A stretch of 64,000 nucleotides of DNA from Paenibacillus sp. OV219 (GCF_900110075.1 NZ_FOCJ01000007.1:248001-312000), one strand, 5' to 3'. Counted from the stretch's first letter, positions 18,621 through 28,442 are shown. A program made the numbers and translations. Notes: generated by a model not told the origin, from the letters alone.

Positions 18621-20393
18621 ATGCATAAGCCATTCAAATGGACGGCAATTGTGCTAATGACTTTTATTTTTGTTTTTGTATCCGCTTGCAGCTCGGGTAA
18701 TGACAACAAGAACACTTCCAATTCCACGGGGAATAACGCATCCAGCGATTCGAACTCATCCAGCTCAGACAACAGCAAATCCGATAATGCGGCGAATACG
18801 ACTAACGATTCGTCGAATACAGCAGAGCCGGCTGGTGAAGCTGATCCATACTTTGGCAAATACGATCCACCGATCAATATTTCGAGCGTGCGGATCATCA
18901 ACGACACGTTCAAGTTCATGGAAGGCCAAACCATCGACAACAACATGTGGACGCAGGCGCTTGAAGAGAAGCTTGGCATCAAGATCAAATACGACTGGGT
19001 TGTAAGCGGCGACCAGCCTGGCGGTCAAGGCGAGCAGAAGATGAACGTCTCGATCGCTTCAGGAGACCTGCCGGAATTCATTCCGGTGAACGCGAAGCAG
19101 TTGAAGCAGCTGCAGGAAGCAGATGAGCTGGAGGATTTGACGGCGATCTACGAGAAGTACGCTTCTCCATTCCTCAAAGAAATTCTAAACCAAGACGGTC
19201 CGGCATCCCTCGCATCCGCGACATTCGGCGGTAAGCTGATGGCGATACCGAATACCGGCTCCTCGATGGACGGCGCGGCGATGATCTGGATCCGCAAGGA
19301 CTGGCTCGATAAGCTAGGCCTGCAGCCTCCGCAGAGGATGGATGATGTACTGGCAATTTCGGATGCATTCACGACGAAGGACCCGGATGGAGACGGCAAG
19401 CCAAATTCGTACGGTATTGCGATGAACAAGGACCTGTATGGCGGCTTCGCAGATATTACGGGCTTCCTGAACAGCTACCATGCGTATCCGAAGACTTGGA
19501 TCAAGGACGCTAGCGGCAACATCGTATACGGCAGCATTCAGCCGGAGATGAAGACGGCGCTTGCGGCGTTGCAGGCGATGTATAAGAAAGGCCAGATCGA
19601 CAAGGAATTCGGAGTAAAAGACGGCGGTAAAGAAGCGGAGCTGACGGCTTCGGGCAAGATTGGCATGCAGTTCGGCCAAATGTGGAACCCGCTCTGGCCG
19701 CTCGTTGACAATAAGAAGAACGATCCGAACGCACTGTGGCAGTCATACCCGCTCGCTTCGGCAGACGACCAACCGGTAACGCCGCAGGTCGGCTTTGCGA
19801 CTGGACAATATTTTGCGGTGAAGAAGGGTGCTGCTCATCCGGAAGCGCTGCTGAAGATGATCAATCTGTTCGTAGAAACAGGCTGGGGCGAGACGACGAC
19901 GCCTGAGAATTATGCGAAGTACTTCACAAGCGAAGGCTTCGAGAAGTTTAAGAACATGCCGTTCCAAGCATGGCCTTCGCGTAAAAACTTGGACATTCAC
20001 CTCCACGTTACGGCTGCACTGGACAGCAAGGATACATCCGGCCTCAATCCAGAGGAGAAAGACATGTACGATAAGACGGTCTCCTGGATGGAAGGCACAA
20101 ACAAGGAACCGCTGAACTGGGCGTATGAGCGCGTATTTGGCAAAGAGGGCTCGTTCGTCGTCATTAACCAGTACGTGAGCGGCAATTTGCTCAAGCTGAC
20201 TGAGTTCTACGGCGCACCGACACCTGCGATGGTCGAGAAGGAATCGAACCTGCAGAAGCGTGAGCTGGAGACCTTCACGAAGATCATTATGGGCGACTCC
20301 GTCGATACGTTCGACAAGTTTGTGGAAGAGTGGAAGAAGCTCGGCGGCGACCAAATTACGCAAGAGGTTAACGATTGGGCGAAGAATAAGTAA
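18621..20393 (+). CDS. LipO/LplA-like lipoprotein substrate-binding protein
   Basis: 590 residues. Lipoprotein signal with lipobox VSAC near residue 21, then a long Asn/Ser/Asp-rich tether (about 22-70) and a large family 1 solute-binding domain with IWIRKDWLDKLGL, the motif typical of long Paenibacillus binding proteins, and a Ca-loop-like DPDGDGKPN. AAGGGAGGTT precedes the ATG. It lies 146 bases after the response regulator and before two LplB/LplC-type permeases, forming the second importer. The substrate is likely a rhamnose- or uronate-containing oligosaccharide, by association with the glycosidase downstream. Confidence 0.92.
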   Translation: MHKPFKWTAIVLMTFIFVFVSACSSGNDNKNTSNSTGNNASSDSNSSSSDNSKSDNAANTTNDSSNTAEPAGEADPYFGKYDPPINISSVRIINDTFKFMEGQTIDNNMWTQALEEKLGIKIKYDWVVSGDQPGGQGEQKMNVSIASGDLPEFIPVNAKQLKQLQEADELEDLTAIYEKYASPFLKEILNQDGPASLASATFGGKLMAIPNTGSSMDGAAMIWIRKDWLDKLGLQPPQRMDDVLAISDAFTTKDPDGDGKPNSYGIAMNKDLYGGFADITGFLNSYHAYPKTWIKDASGNIVYGSIQPEMKTALAALQAMYKKGQIDKEFGVKDGGKEAELTASGKIGMQFGQMWNPLWPLVDNKKNDPNALWQSYPLASADDQPVTPQVGFATGQYFAVKKGAAHPEALLKMINLFVETGWGETTTPENYAKYFTSEGFEKFKNMPFQAWPSRKNLDIHLHVTAALDSKDTSGLNPEEKDMYDKTVSWMEGTNKEPLNWAYERVFGKEGSFVVINQYVSGNLLKLTEFYGAPTPAMVEKESNLQKRELETFTKIIMGDSVDTFDKFVEEWKKLGGDQITQEVNDWAKNK

Positions 20394-20437
20394 ACAATCA
20401 GCAGACGCAAGCAAGTGTGGCAAATGGTAAGCGACAG

Positions 20438-20466
20438 GCGGGGGAAGCAGCGTCTTCCCCCGTTTT
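20438..20466 (+). terminator. Inter-gene stem-loop between binding protein and permeases
   Basis: GGGGGAAG pairs perfectly with CTTCCCCC around a 6-base loop and is followed by GTTTTG. Such partial terminators commonly let binding proteins be made in excess over permeases. Confidence 0.7.
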
Positions 20467-20501
20467 GTCGATTATGCAGGGGCCTTAAGGGGGAATCGAG
20501 T

Positions 20502-21401
20502 GTGTTCGGGAGAAAATGGAGTGGGCAGCTGCCGCTGCACTTAATGATTTTGCCGGGTCTAATCCTCATTCTGATCTACAGCTACGGTCCGATGTTCGGG
20601 CTACTTATTGCCTTCGAGAAATACGTACCGGCCAAAGGTATTATGGGCTCCAAGTGGGTGGGGCTAGACAACTTTCGATATGTGCTGGAGATGCCGGAAT
20701 CAACGCAGATTATTTGGAATACGGTACTCATTGCGATTATGAAAATCATTGCAGGGCTCATCGCTCCAATCATTACGGCGCTGCTTCTGAACGAGGTGCG
20801 CAAAGAAGTGTTCAAGCGCGGTGTGCAGACGGTTATTTATTTGCCCCACTTCTTGTCCTGGATCATTTTGGGCGGAATTCTGATTGATATTCTGTCTCCG
20901 ACGAACGGAATTTTTAATCAGGTGCTAGGCTGGTTCGGCATTGAGCCTATTTATTTTTTGGGGAGTAATTCCTGGTTCCGGTATGTCCTTGTTATAACGG
21001 ATGTGTGGAAGGAGTTTGGCTTCAATACGATTGTGTATTTGGCAGCATTGACGAGCATCAGCCCGACGCTGTACGAAGCGGCGATTGTCGATGGAGCGGG
21101 CAGATGGAAGCAGACGCTGCACGTGACGCTTCCAGGTATGGCTTCCATTATCGTGCTGCTTGTCACTTTAAGTCTCGGAAACGTTCTGAACGCCGGGTTT
21201 GATCAGGTGTTTAATTTATATAGTCCGCAAGTGTACGAGACCGGCGATGTTATTGATACGTTCGTGTATCGAATCGGTCTTGTGGACGCGCAGTACGGGG
21301 TTGCGACCGCCGTTGGCGTCTTCCGATCCGTCGTCTCGCTGTTATCTATTTCGTTGTCCTATTATCTAGCTTATCGATTCGCTAATTATCGCATTTTCTG
21401 A
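20502..21401 (+). CDS. LplB/YteP-like ABC importer permease
   Basis: 299 residues, six membrane helices, starting FGRKWSGQLPLHLMILPGLI, the typical LplB opening with a leading helix and IYSYGPMFGLLIAFEKY. EAA loop EAAIVDGAGRWKQTLHVTLP near residue 195. GTG 20502 is chosen because AAGGGGG lies 7 bases upstream; the frame is open from 20415 but that part is the inter-gene stem-loop. Its TGA overlaps the ATG at 21401 upstream of the next gene. Confidence 0.92.
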   Translation: MFGRKWSGQLPLHLMILPGLILILIYSYGPMFGLLIAFEKYVPAKGIMGSKWVGLDNFRYVLEMPESTQIIWNTVLIAIMKIIAGLIAPIITALLLNEVRKEVFKRGVQTVIYLPHFLSWIILGGILIDILSPTNGIFNQVLGWFGIEPIYFLGSNSWFRYVLVITDVWKEFGFNTIVYLAALTSISPTLYEAAIVDGAGRWKQTLHVTLPGMASIIVLLVTLSLGNVLNAGFDQVFNLYSPQVYETGDVIDTFVYRIGLVDAQYGVATAVGVFRSVVSLLSISLSYYLAYRFANYRIF

Positions 21402-21418
21402 TGAGAGGAGAGAGCGGG

Positions 21419-22303
21419 ATGCTGGAGCATTACACGGTTAGCCGAAGAGTGTTTCTATCCTTCAACTATGTGTTTCTCGCGTGCCTCGGTATTATTTGCA
21501 TATTGCCGATCATTCACGTCTTAGCCGTATCGTTCAGCTCAAGCGCGGCTGCGCAAGCAGGCTATGTAAAGCTGTGGCCGGTACAGTTCACGCTAAGCTC
21601 CTACGATTATGTCATGCATAAGCCGGCGTTTTTCAAGTCGATTCTCGTTACGTTCAAGCGAGTTGGGCTGGGGATTCCGACAAATATGCTGCTGACGGTT
21701 CTTATTGCGTATCCGTTGTCCAAGGAAGCGAAGAAGTTTCCGATGCGGACGTTCTATGCTTGGGCATTTGTCGTAACGATTCTGTTCAGCGGCGGACTTA
21801 TTCCCCTCTATATGACGGTTAAAGCGACACATATTCTAGACAGCGTCTGGGCGATGGTGCTGCCAGGGGCAGTGCCGGTGTTCAACGTTATATTGCTATT
21901 GAACTTCTTCCGCGGTCTGCCGAAGGAGCTGGAGGAGGCTGCGTTCATCGACGGTGCGGGACATTGGACAACGCTGTGGCGGATCTTCCTGCCGCTATCG
22001 CTGCCGGCGCTGGCGACGATTACGTTGTTCGCAACCGTTAACCATTGGAACTCGTGGTTCGACGGCTTGATCTTCATGAACTCGCCGGATCACTACCCTC
22101 TACAGAGCTACTTGCAGACGGTCGTCATTAACCGGGATTTGACGTTGATGTCCTCGGCAGATATGAAGTCGCTCACGGAGGTCAATGATCGGACGGCGAA
22201 GGCGGCGCAGATCTTCCTCGGCGCACTTCCGATTCTGCTCGTTTATCCGTTCCTTCAGCGGTTCTTCATGAAGGGAATTGTGCTTGGCAGCGTGAAAGAA
22301 TAA
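21419..22303 (+). CDS. LplC/YtcP-like ABC importer permease
   Basis: About 294 residues with six membrane helices. The EAA loop reads EAAFIDGAGHWTTLWRIFLP, and the C-terminus FFMKGIVLGSVKE is the standard ending for this permease class. An earlier ATG (21401) overlaps the LplB stop, but GAGAGGAGAG at 21403-21412 points to ATG 21419. Together with 18621 and 20502 it forms a binding protein plus LplBC importer without its own ATPase. Confidence 0.92.
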   Translation: MLEHYTVSRRVFLSFNYVFLACLGIICILPIIHVLAVSFSSSAAAQAGYVKLWPVQFTLSSYDYVMHKPAFFKSILVTFKRVGLGIPTNMLLTVLIAYPLSKEAKKFPMRTFYAWAFVVTILFSGGLIPLYMTVKATHILDSVWAMVLPGAVPVFNVILLLNFFRGLPKELEEAAFIDGAGHWTTLWRIFLPLSLPALATITLFATVNHWNSWFDGLIFMNSPDHYPLQSYLQTVVINRDLTLMSSADMKSLTEVNDRTAKAAQIFLGALPILLVYPFLQRFFMKGIVLGSVKE

Positions 22304-22397
22304 GAGATGGAAATTGAAGGGACAGGTTGCTTGCACTAGGGCTGATGGCTCGTTTGGTGCTCGGCCAGTTCCTTCTTACACGTGAGGCGATGGTTGA

Positions 22398-24881
22398 ATG
22401 GAAGAGAATCGGTCATGGCGTGCTCGGTGGATCTGGCATGAGGGGTACCCGTGGACAAGTGCCCCGGGCGAGCATGAATTGGTGTTGTTTCGCCGTGCGT
22501 TCGAGGTGGAGGATGCGGCGTCAGCTCGGCTTGTGCTGTCGGTGTCGGCAGATAGCCGATATCGGCTGTTTTTGAACGGCGAGTCCGTATCGGTCGGACC
22601 GTGCAAGGGCGATCAGTTTACGCATTATTATGAGACCGTTGATCTGTCGGGACAGCTTCGTGCGGGAACGAATGTGCTGGCGGCGAAGGTGCTGCATCTT
22701 GCGTCGAGTAATCCGCATAAAATGGGGCTCAGCGGGCAGATTGCCATTCAGCGATCGAATGCAGGCGTTTTCCTGCTGGAGGGGACGCTGCAGGAGGGCG
22801 AGCGCGAGGTTGTGCTGGATACCGGCGGCGAGAGCAGCGTATGGATAGCGAAAAAACAGGGCGGCTATGCGGTGAGGCCGAGCTGGGTTATTCCGTGGCT
22901 CGGCGGCTTGGAGGACGTGGATGGCGCAGGGCTTGACCACGGCTGGGAACAGTCGGAGTATGCGGCCGCAGAAGCGGATGGCTGGAAGGAAGCCGTCGTT
23001 GCAATGGCGACGCGTAATGACTTTGGTGAGCTGACGCCGTGGCAGCTGGCGCCGCGACCGATACCGCCGCTGTTCGAGCGGGAACGGCCTTTTGTAGGTG
23101 TGACTAAGTATGGCGGAGATTCCGTGGCTGAAGCAGTGTCGGGGTTGATTGGCGCAGGCGGTAACGGCGCGGTTCGCGGCAAGAGCGGTGCTGCTGGTGC
23201 AGACGGTGGAGCGGTGGTTAGCGGGAGTGGCGGAGACGAAGCGGCTTCGGCTGGTCTAACTGTGGTGCTTCAGCCGGGGCAGTCGTTCTGGGCGGAGCTT
23301 GATGCGGGAGAGCTGGCGACGGGTTATTTGCGCCTTGCGATGCGCGGCGGAGCGGGGAGCCGGATTTCGCTTGTTTGCGCCGAGTGCTATGAGGATCCGT
23401 CCTCGACGATTCGGGACCGGATTAAAGGCGTGCGCGATGACGCGGAGCATGGGATTTTGCTTGGGGATGCGGATCTATATATGGTTGCCGGTGTGGGGAA
23501 TGCCGCAGTAGAGGAGGTGTTCGAGCCGTTCTGGTTCCGCACGTTCCGATATGTTCGGCTTGAAGTGAGTGTGGGCGAGGAACCGCTGGAGCTAGTATCA
23601 CTCGACTACCGCGACACGGGGTATCCGCTTGAGGTGAAGGCGGAATTCAACTGCTCAGATGCGGGTTATGAAGCTCTCTGGCAATTGTCTTTGAACACGC
23701 TGCAGCGTTGTATGCACGAGACTTACGAGGATTGCCCGTATTATGAGCAGCTGTAATATACGATGGACACAAGACTGCAGATGATGTTCACGTATATCAT
23801 TAGCGGCGATGATCGGATGGCTCGGCGAACTTTGCACGATTACCACAGTTCGGCACTGCCGTCCGGCATGCTGCAAAGCCGGTATCCGTCGCAGTATCCG
23901 CAGATTATCCCGTCGTTCTCGCTGTATTGGATTCATATGCTGTACGATCACTATATGTATTTTGGCGATGTGGAGCTGATCCGTTACTATCGCCGCACGA
24001 TCGGCGGCGTGCTGGACTGGTTCCGCCGCCTTGTGAGGGAAGACGGTCTTGTTGGCGCGACGCCGGATGCGTATTGGCATTATTACGATTGGGTGGAAGA
24101 GTGGGACAACGGCGCGCCGGATGCGCGTGTGCATGGACCAGTAACGATACTCAGCCAGATGTATGCAGCTGGCTTGCGCACGGCGGCGAAGCTGTACGAG
24201 GCTGTGAACTGGAGCGACGCAGCAAGAGAAGCACGGGAAGAAGCGGACGCGCTGTGCGCTGCGGTGCTGAAGCATTGCTGGCGCGAGGAGCGCGGGCTGT
24301 TCTCCGACGGTCCGAGCGTCGATATGTTCAGCCAGCATGCGCAGTTGTGGGCTGTCGTGTCCGGCGCGGTGTCCGGCGCTGAAGCAGAAGCGCTGCTCGA
24401 ACGGATGCTGAGCGACAAGTCGCTGCCGGTCGTGTCTGTGCGGATGTCGTATACGCTGCTTCGCACGCTCTCCGGCATCGGGCGGTACGATCTGGCGCAG
24501 CCGATCATGCAGCAGTGGAATCAGTTCCTCGAGCTGCATCTAACGACGCTACCAGAGTGGGCCTTCGGCAGCCCGCGCAGCGACTGTCACGCGTGGAGCG
24601 CTCTGCCGCTCTCCGAGTTTACAAGCGAAATTCTCGGCGTCAAATCCGGTCGCTCTGGCTACGCCGAGATCCGCATTATGCCGCAGCCGCTGCACCTCAC
24701 CTGGGCGCGCGGCAAAGTCGTCACGCCGCACGGCATAGTCGAGGTCAGCTGGAGCCTAGCCGAAGACGGAAGCTTCCAGCTTCAAGGCGAAGGCCCAGCC
24801 GGCATCCCAATCGTACTCACGCTGCCGAGCGGCGAAGTCGTTGAACTGCCAGCCGGTGGACGGTTCGGGACAGCTGTATAG
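22398..24881 (+). pseudogene. GH78-type alpha-L-rhamnosidase interrupted by an in-frame stop
   Basis: An N-terminal beta-domain (about 1-120, ARWIWHEGYPWTSAPGEHEL), a Gly/Ala-rich insert near 255-290, and the (alpha/alpha)6 catalytic domain are all in one frame of 827 codons, except that codon 453 is TAA (23754-23756). The site reads DCPYYEQL, stop, YTMD. Relatives are expected to have Gln there, so a single C-to-T change of CAA is the simplest cause. Spacing of D, E (+5) and D (+12) matches the GH78 catalytic signature, so the stop falls between essential residues. Downstream sequence (MDTRLQMMFTY to the end) is intact, which implies a recent mutation, a sequencing error or readthrough. It ends the LplBC importer operon. 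Confidence 0.85.
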
Positions 24882-24893
24882 AAGATCGTTTGA

Positions 24894-24920
24894 GGGAGCC
24901 CTGTTGTTTGGGGCTCCCTT
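24894..24920 (+). terminator. Stem-loop after GH78 gene
   Basis: GGGAGCCC pairs with GGGCTCCC around TGTTGTTT-type loop. The T run is weak (TTATCTATTT). Confidence 0.6.
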
Positions 24921-25281
24921 ATCTATTTGCAGGCACACGGCGGAGACTGAGCCTTTTCCCGCAACGATACACACACGCTATTCGAACTTACATAGAGCTA
25001 CATTGCACGGAGCCACTTCAAACGGATCCCACAGCACTTATTTTGCCGAAAACATCGCTTTCCCACCGCTAACGGACGCCAGATGCCTTATTCACTCCAA
25101 AATGCACGCAAATTTCGGGCTTATTTTCGCCTAATAAGCGCTCTGGGATCGTTACGTTAACAGACAGTTCGTCCTTCCACGGAACCGGAAAGCGGGTACA
25201 ATTATATACACGAGTACAATTCCAAAATATGCTAGTATGAAAGCGGACGATGTTTATTCAGAATGCAATGGAGGGCAGTGG
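24921..25281. other. Gene-free stretch
   Basis: No gene seen. It contains ACCGCTAACGGACGCCAGAT and, about 40 bases on, GCTTATTTTCGCCTAATAAGCG (near 25119), an imperfect inverted repeat. Related CTAACGAA/CGTTAG words occur at 58080-58290, so this may be a degenerate copy of an interspersed repeat. The last 60 bases are AT-rich and probably hold the promoter of the next gene. Confidence 0.35.
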
Positions 25282-26148
25282 ATGAAAAGGCAACTTACCT
25301 ATGATTCATTCATGAAGTGGAATTTGATAATCTCCATTTCAATTGGTGTTCTGTTTATAGCGAAGAGCTATTTTAGTGGAGATATACAAACTGCCATGGA
25401 CAGTGAAGGTGTAACAGAAGCAAGTGGCGTGATAACTGTTCTATTTCTCATACCTATCATATTGGTTTTTTCCGGGGCGTCCTGTTGTGCCATATTTTTC
25501 TTGTTGCTTCGACTAATGCGGTTAATAATAAAAGCTATTAGATTTAAGCATAATTCTGAGTCTGGAGAGGCACATACTTACCATGGTGGGCTGCCTATCC
25601 ATGAGCAGCTGAAGACTCTCCGTTCCATAGGCATTCACTTAAAGCAAGATATTCAGCTCGAGGACTGCTTCCAAGATGAACATCGAGCTTACGAATCGCG
25701 ACCATACTTACTTCTACTAAAGGACTTGGGCTCGGAGATTGAATCTGAGGACGGCACATTCATATCAGCGAGCAATAACGTCTGGTGTTTTGATCGAGAA
25801 TGTATTGAAGACCATGGAGACTACATTCGTTTGCTCGAACGGATTAGAGATATGGTTCAGTCGGAGCTTTCTATTGAGCATATAGCTGACTATGTCGATC
25901 TTGAGAAAGATGAGGCCAATATCTCATTTATTGTCAATGGAGTGGCTCATAACTATGAACTGCGTGTAAATAAAGATTGGGCGGACTTGCAGATACTCGC
26001 TATTTTCACAAGGTTGCTAGCGGAGCATGGCAGCAAGAAGAGGTTCTGTTTTAGCGATCTTGGTAATGATGTGCTAGTTGTACTCATTGACAGGGAGCGA
26101 TTCGGGGATTTGAGGAAGTTGCTGGACATTTTTATCCCGATAGGGTGA
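25282..26148 (+). CDS. Unrecognised protein with two N-terminal membrane helices
   Basis: 288 residues. Two hydrophobic segments, LIISISIGVLFIAKSYF and VITVLFLIPIILVFSGASCC, are followed by a basic stretch (LMRLIIKAIRFKHN) and a soluble acidic domain of about 200 residues (LRSIGIHLKQDIQLEDCFQD onward), presumably cytosolic. GGAGGG at 25270-25275 sets ATG 25282. Base composition is more AT-rich than the neighbours, which suggests acquisition. I do not recognise the family. It stands with another orphan (26252) between an importer locus and decayed genes; a role as immunity or defence protein is only a guess. Confidence 0.6.
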   Translation: MKRQLTYDSFMKWNLIISISIGVLFIAKSYFSGDIQTAMDSEGVTEASGVITVLFLIPIILVFSGASCCAIFFLLLRLMRLIIKAIRFKHNSESGEAHTYHGGLPIHEQLKTLRSIGIHLKQDIQLEDCFQDEHRAYESRPYLLLLKDLGSEIESEDGTFISASNNVWCFDRECIEDHGDYIRLLERIRDMVQSELSIEHIADYVDLEKDEANISFIVNGVAHNYELRVNKDWADLQILAIFTRLLAEHGSKKRFCFSDLGNDVLVVLIDRERFGDLRKLLDIFIPIG

Positions 26149-26251
26149 GATAATATAAAATGGTTAAAAAGTCCGTGTTAGATTAACCCCAGAAAGAGTT
26201 GAATAAAGAGATAGCGGTAAGCCAAATCACTCACAAAGGAGAGGAACCAAT

Positions 26252-26974
26252 ATGCTCTCATTCCTAAAGAAACTATTTAAATCGAACGAGGAACCCCTTC
26301 CTAGTCAAGAAATTAACCAAGATATTAGCCGGAGAGTTACTTTGCCATCGCCGCCAAACGTGCAGGCATCAAGCGCGCAAACATTATCTGGGCAACCCAA
26401 ACCCGACCACCCGGTCCCTTTCGGATACAAAATCCAGTGGCTCGCAATTCAGACGGACAGCGTGGAGAAGGTTATTGAACAGCTGTCTGTCACTGGCTTG
26501 CAGCGATCAAATTGGGCGAATGGTATCGAGAGTGCCTATGAAGATTATATTTTCATCACCCCTCCAGTTAAGGGCGGGGTCCTTGTAATTGGGAACGCAA
26601 TGCCGAGCGCTGGCGGTGTTGACCATGTGAATGAAATTAAACCAGTCATTGAGAGGCTTAGCAAGGTGTTCGACGAAGTGCATTATTACGGCTCGCACAG
26701 GGTCGTTAATTACTACGTCTGGGCAAAAGCGAGCAATGGCAGAATCACAAGGGCATTCGGTTCGGAGGGCGATGTATTTTGGGAGGAAGGGACTGCTACG
26801 GCAGAAGAGCGTGCGCTAGGTTTCCGGTTCGGAGACGTGGAGGCTGAAGATGCGTGGTTGCCAAGTGAAGAGGATGTGCTGGCAATCGCGAAGCGCTGGA
26901 GCATAGACCCTCAGATGAAATATAGCGATCTGGAACCTGGAGTGGGGTATATCGGTAAAGTTAAATCGGAATAA
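26252..26974 (+). CDS. Conserved protein of unknown function
   Basis: 240 residues. A charged N-terminus and a Pro/Ser/Gln-rich linker (about 15-55) lead to one globular domain of about 180 residues with KIQWLAIQTDS, a GGVLVIGNAMPSAGG strand-loop, FDEVHYYGSHRVVNYYVWAK and GDVFWEEGTATAEERALGF. No signal peptide or membrane helix. I recall similar sequences as unnamed proteins in scattered bacteria, but cannot assign a function. AAAGGAGAGG precedes the ATG. A decayed DinB gene starts 19 bases after the stop and shares its transcript direction. Confidence 0.65.
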   Translation: MLSFLKKLFKSNEEPLPSQEINQDISRRVTLPSPPNVQASSAQTLSGQPKPDHPVPFGYKIQWLAIQTDSVEKVIEQLSVTGLQRSNWANGIESAYEDYIFITPPVKGGVLVIGNAMPSAGGVDHVNEIKPVIERLSKVFDEVHYYGSHRVVNYYVWAKASNGRITRAFGSEGDVFWEEGTATAEERALGFRFGDVEAEDAWLPSEEDVLAIAKRWSIDPQMKYSDLEPGVGYIGKVKSE

Positions 26975-26992
26975 AAGGAGGTCCCACCGACC

Positions 26993-27350
26993 ATGCAAAA
27001 CATGGACAACATCTACCTCATAACCGACATCCCCGGCTGCACGCCGCAGATTAGCCGGCTGCTCTCGATGATGAATTACGCGAGGCATACGACCATCACT
27101 TGATTTAGGCGATCTGGGCAGGGAGAAGATCAAAGGGCATAAGCTCGACTACTATCTCGGCAAGCTCGAAGAGGTACGGGGCCGCACTTACGACTTATTC
27201 CGAACCGTCGATGATGATTGGCTGTACGAGCAGGAGGAGTTCTGGTACGGCAAGCAAACGAATAACTACTTCAAGTGGTTTCACGTATTTGAGGATGAGA
27301 TTAATCACCGTGGTCAGATCCGACTCATGTGCAAAAGGTTACCCTTCTAA
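26993..27350 (+). pseudogene. DinB-family protein remnant with internal deletion
   Basis: The start is intact (AAAGGAGGT then ATG 26993) and encodes ITDIPGCTPQISRLLSMMNY. After about 36 codons the frame breaks near 27100. The sequence resumes in another frame with DLGDLGREKIKGHKLDYYLG and ends FEDEINHRGQIRLMCKRLPF, the C-terminal HRGQ motif of DinB-like four-helix-bundle proteins. About 50 central residues are missing. Not functional as a DinB protein. Confidence 0.8.
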
Positions 27351-27383
27351 CTCACCACAACTACCATCCGCCGAAAAACAAAG

Positions 27384-27410
27384 CGCCGCGGCTCCCACCG
27401 CGGCGTTTCT
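27384..27410 (+). terminator. Terminator between convergent remnants
   Basis: CGCCGCGG pairs with CCGCGGCG around CTCCCA, followed by TTTCTT. Confidence 0.75.
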
Positions 27411-27414
27411 TGCA

Positions 27415-27985
27415 TTACAAGCTATCCCTCACCCATACCATCATTTCCCCAACGCCCCGATTAGCCCACGCATAGTAAGGAATGAAGGTCGCGGTCACAG
27501 GCGTCCCTGACCAGCTGACATCATTTGCGTACAGCGCATCCGCCTGCCATTCCGCAGAGCCAACCCGCTCAGCGGCGGCTGTGATGACACTAAGTCCCCC
27601 GAGCAAGCCAGGCTCGAATCGCACGTCGAACTCACACTCTCTCGCGAGAACAACCTGATGCAGCTGCGGGCCGTTATCCGCTTCCTCCATGCAGTAGACG
27701 AACGGTCCGTGCTGCAGAGCGGTTTTGCCGATTGTATCTCGGATCAGCGGATGACCCTTCATCCGCAGCACTGGCATCTCGAATGCGATGTCGACGGTAT
27801 CGCCCACCTGCCAGACGCGCTTCAGCTCCACATAACCGTTGCCCGGATCTCCTTCAGAAACCGATAAAACACTTCCATTCACCTGAATACGATAGCGACC
27901 GCCGCACCAGCTCGGAATACGAAGGGACAACGTGAATTCAGCTGATGTAGAAGCCGAAACCGAAGTCGAAGTCGAAGCAAAAGCG
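27415..27985 (-). pseudogene. GH127 beta-L-arabinofuranosidase-like, C-terminal remnant
   Basis: The minus strand encodes the last 190 or so residues of a GH127 (DUF1680) enzyme: FTLSLRIPSWCGGRYRIQVN, VLRMKGHPLIRDTIGKTALQ followed by HGPFVYCMEE, and the closing TFIPYYAWANRGVGEM. The N-terminal catalytic part (normally over 400 residues) is absent; upstream the frame runs into Ser/Thr-rich noise and an unrelated permease fragment on the other strand. It is a truncated gene. Confidence 0.85.
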
Positions 27986-28002
27986 GGGGTAGAATCGGAA
28001 CC

Positions 28003-28110
28003 GCCGGCCTGATTTTGCCGCTCATTCGGCCCGCTATGGTCGTTGTACTGCTGTTCACCTTCGTCGGCGTGTGGAATGATTTTCTCGGACAGCTCGTCTA
28101 TCTCGGACGG
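28003..28110 (+). pseudogene. Carbohydrate ABC permease remnant
   Basis: A short plus-strand piece encodes LPLIRPAMVVVLLFTFVGVW then NDFLGQLVYL, which is the section following the EAA loop of a MalG-type permease. Compare LTFMGAWNDYLGPLIYL in the permease at 14036. It meets the GH127 remnant head to head at about 28000. No start or rest of the gene is present. Confidence 0.8.
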
Positions 28111-28268
28111 GAGCAGCTGTACAGGTCGCACTATGGGCAATCCATTTTTTGCAAGCGCTTTTTTAAAGGCTTTTCCAATCTAATCATTTGCTTATACTCT
28201 CCTCATAATTTTCTATTACTTGCCTGCTATGATGAGTGCAAAGAAGATTACTAGAGGAGTGGATTAGA

Positions 28269-28442
28269 ATGGCAGAGCTTACGAGAGAAGTGCAGTCGCT
28301 TGTTAATCAGCTTCATCTATCGGATCAAGAGATTGCGGAGAAGTTTCAGTTCACGCAGTTTGGTAAGCAGCTTACACTTGATGAATCCGTTCGGTTCATC
28401 TCGTTCCTGAAGCAGGAGCTTCTGGCAACTGCAGAAGCTTGA
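28269..28442 (+). CDS. Small unrecognised protein, 57 residues
   Basis: Acidic, mostly helical small protein MAELTREVQSLVNQL...FISFLKQELL. AGAGGAG at 28253-28259 and ATG 28269 give good spacing, and a terminator follows, so it is probably real. Sequence LSDQEIAEKFQFTQFGKQLT resembles a helix-turn-helix-like segment but no family is recognised. It stands alone between a decayed region and the GntR-type regulator. Confidence 0.55.
   Translation: MAELTREVQSLVNQLHLSDQEIAEKFQFTQFGKQLTLDESVRFISFLKQELLATAEA

Noticed and set aside
28150..28163. cre site before the small 28269 gene
   Set aside because: GCAAGCGCTTTTTT has only the core palindrome; several positions of the consensus are wrong.
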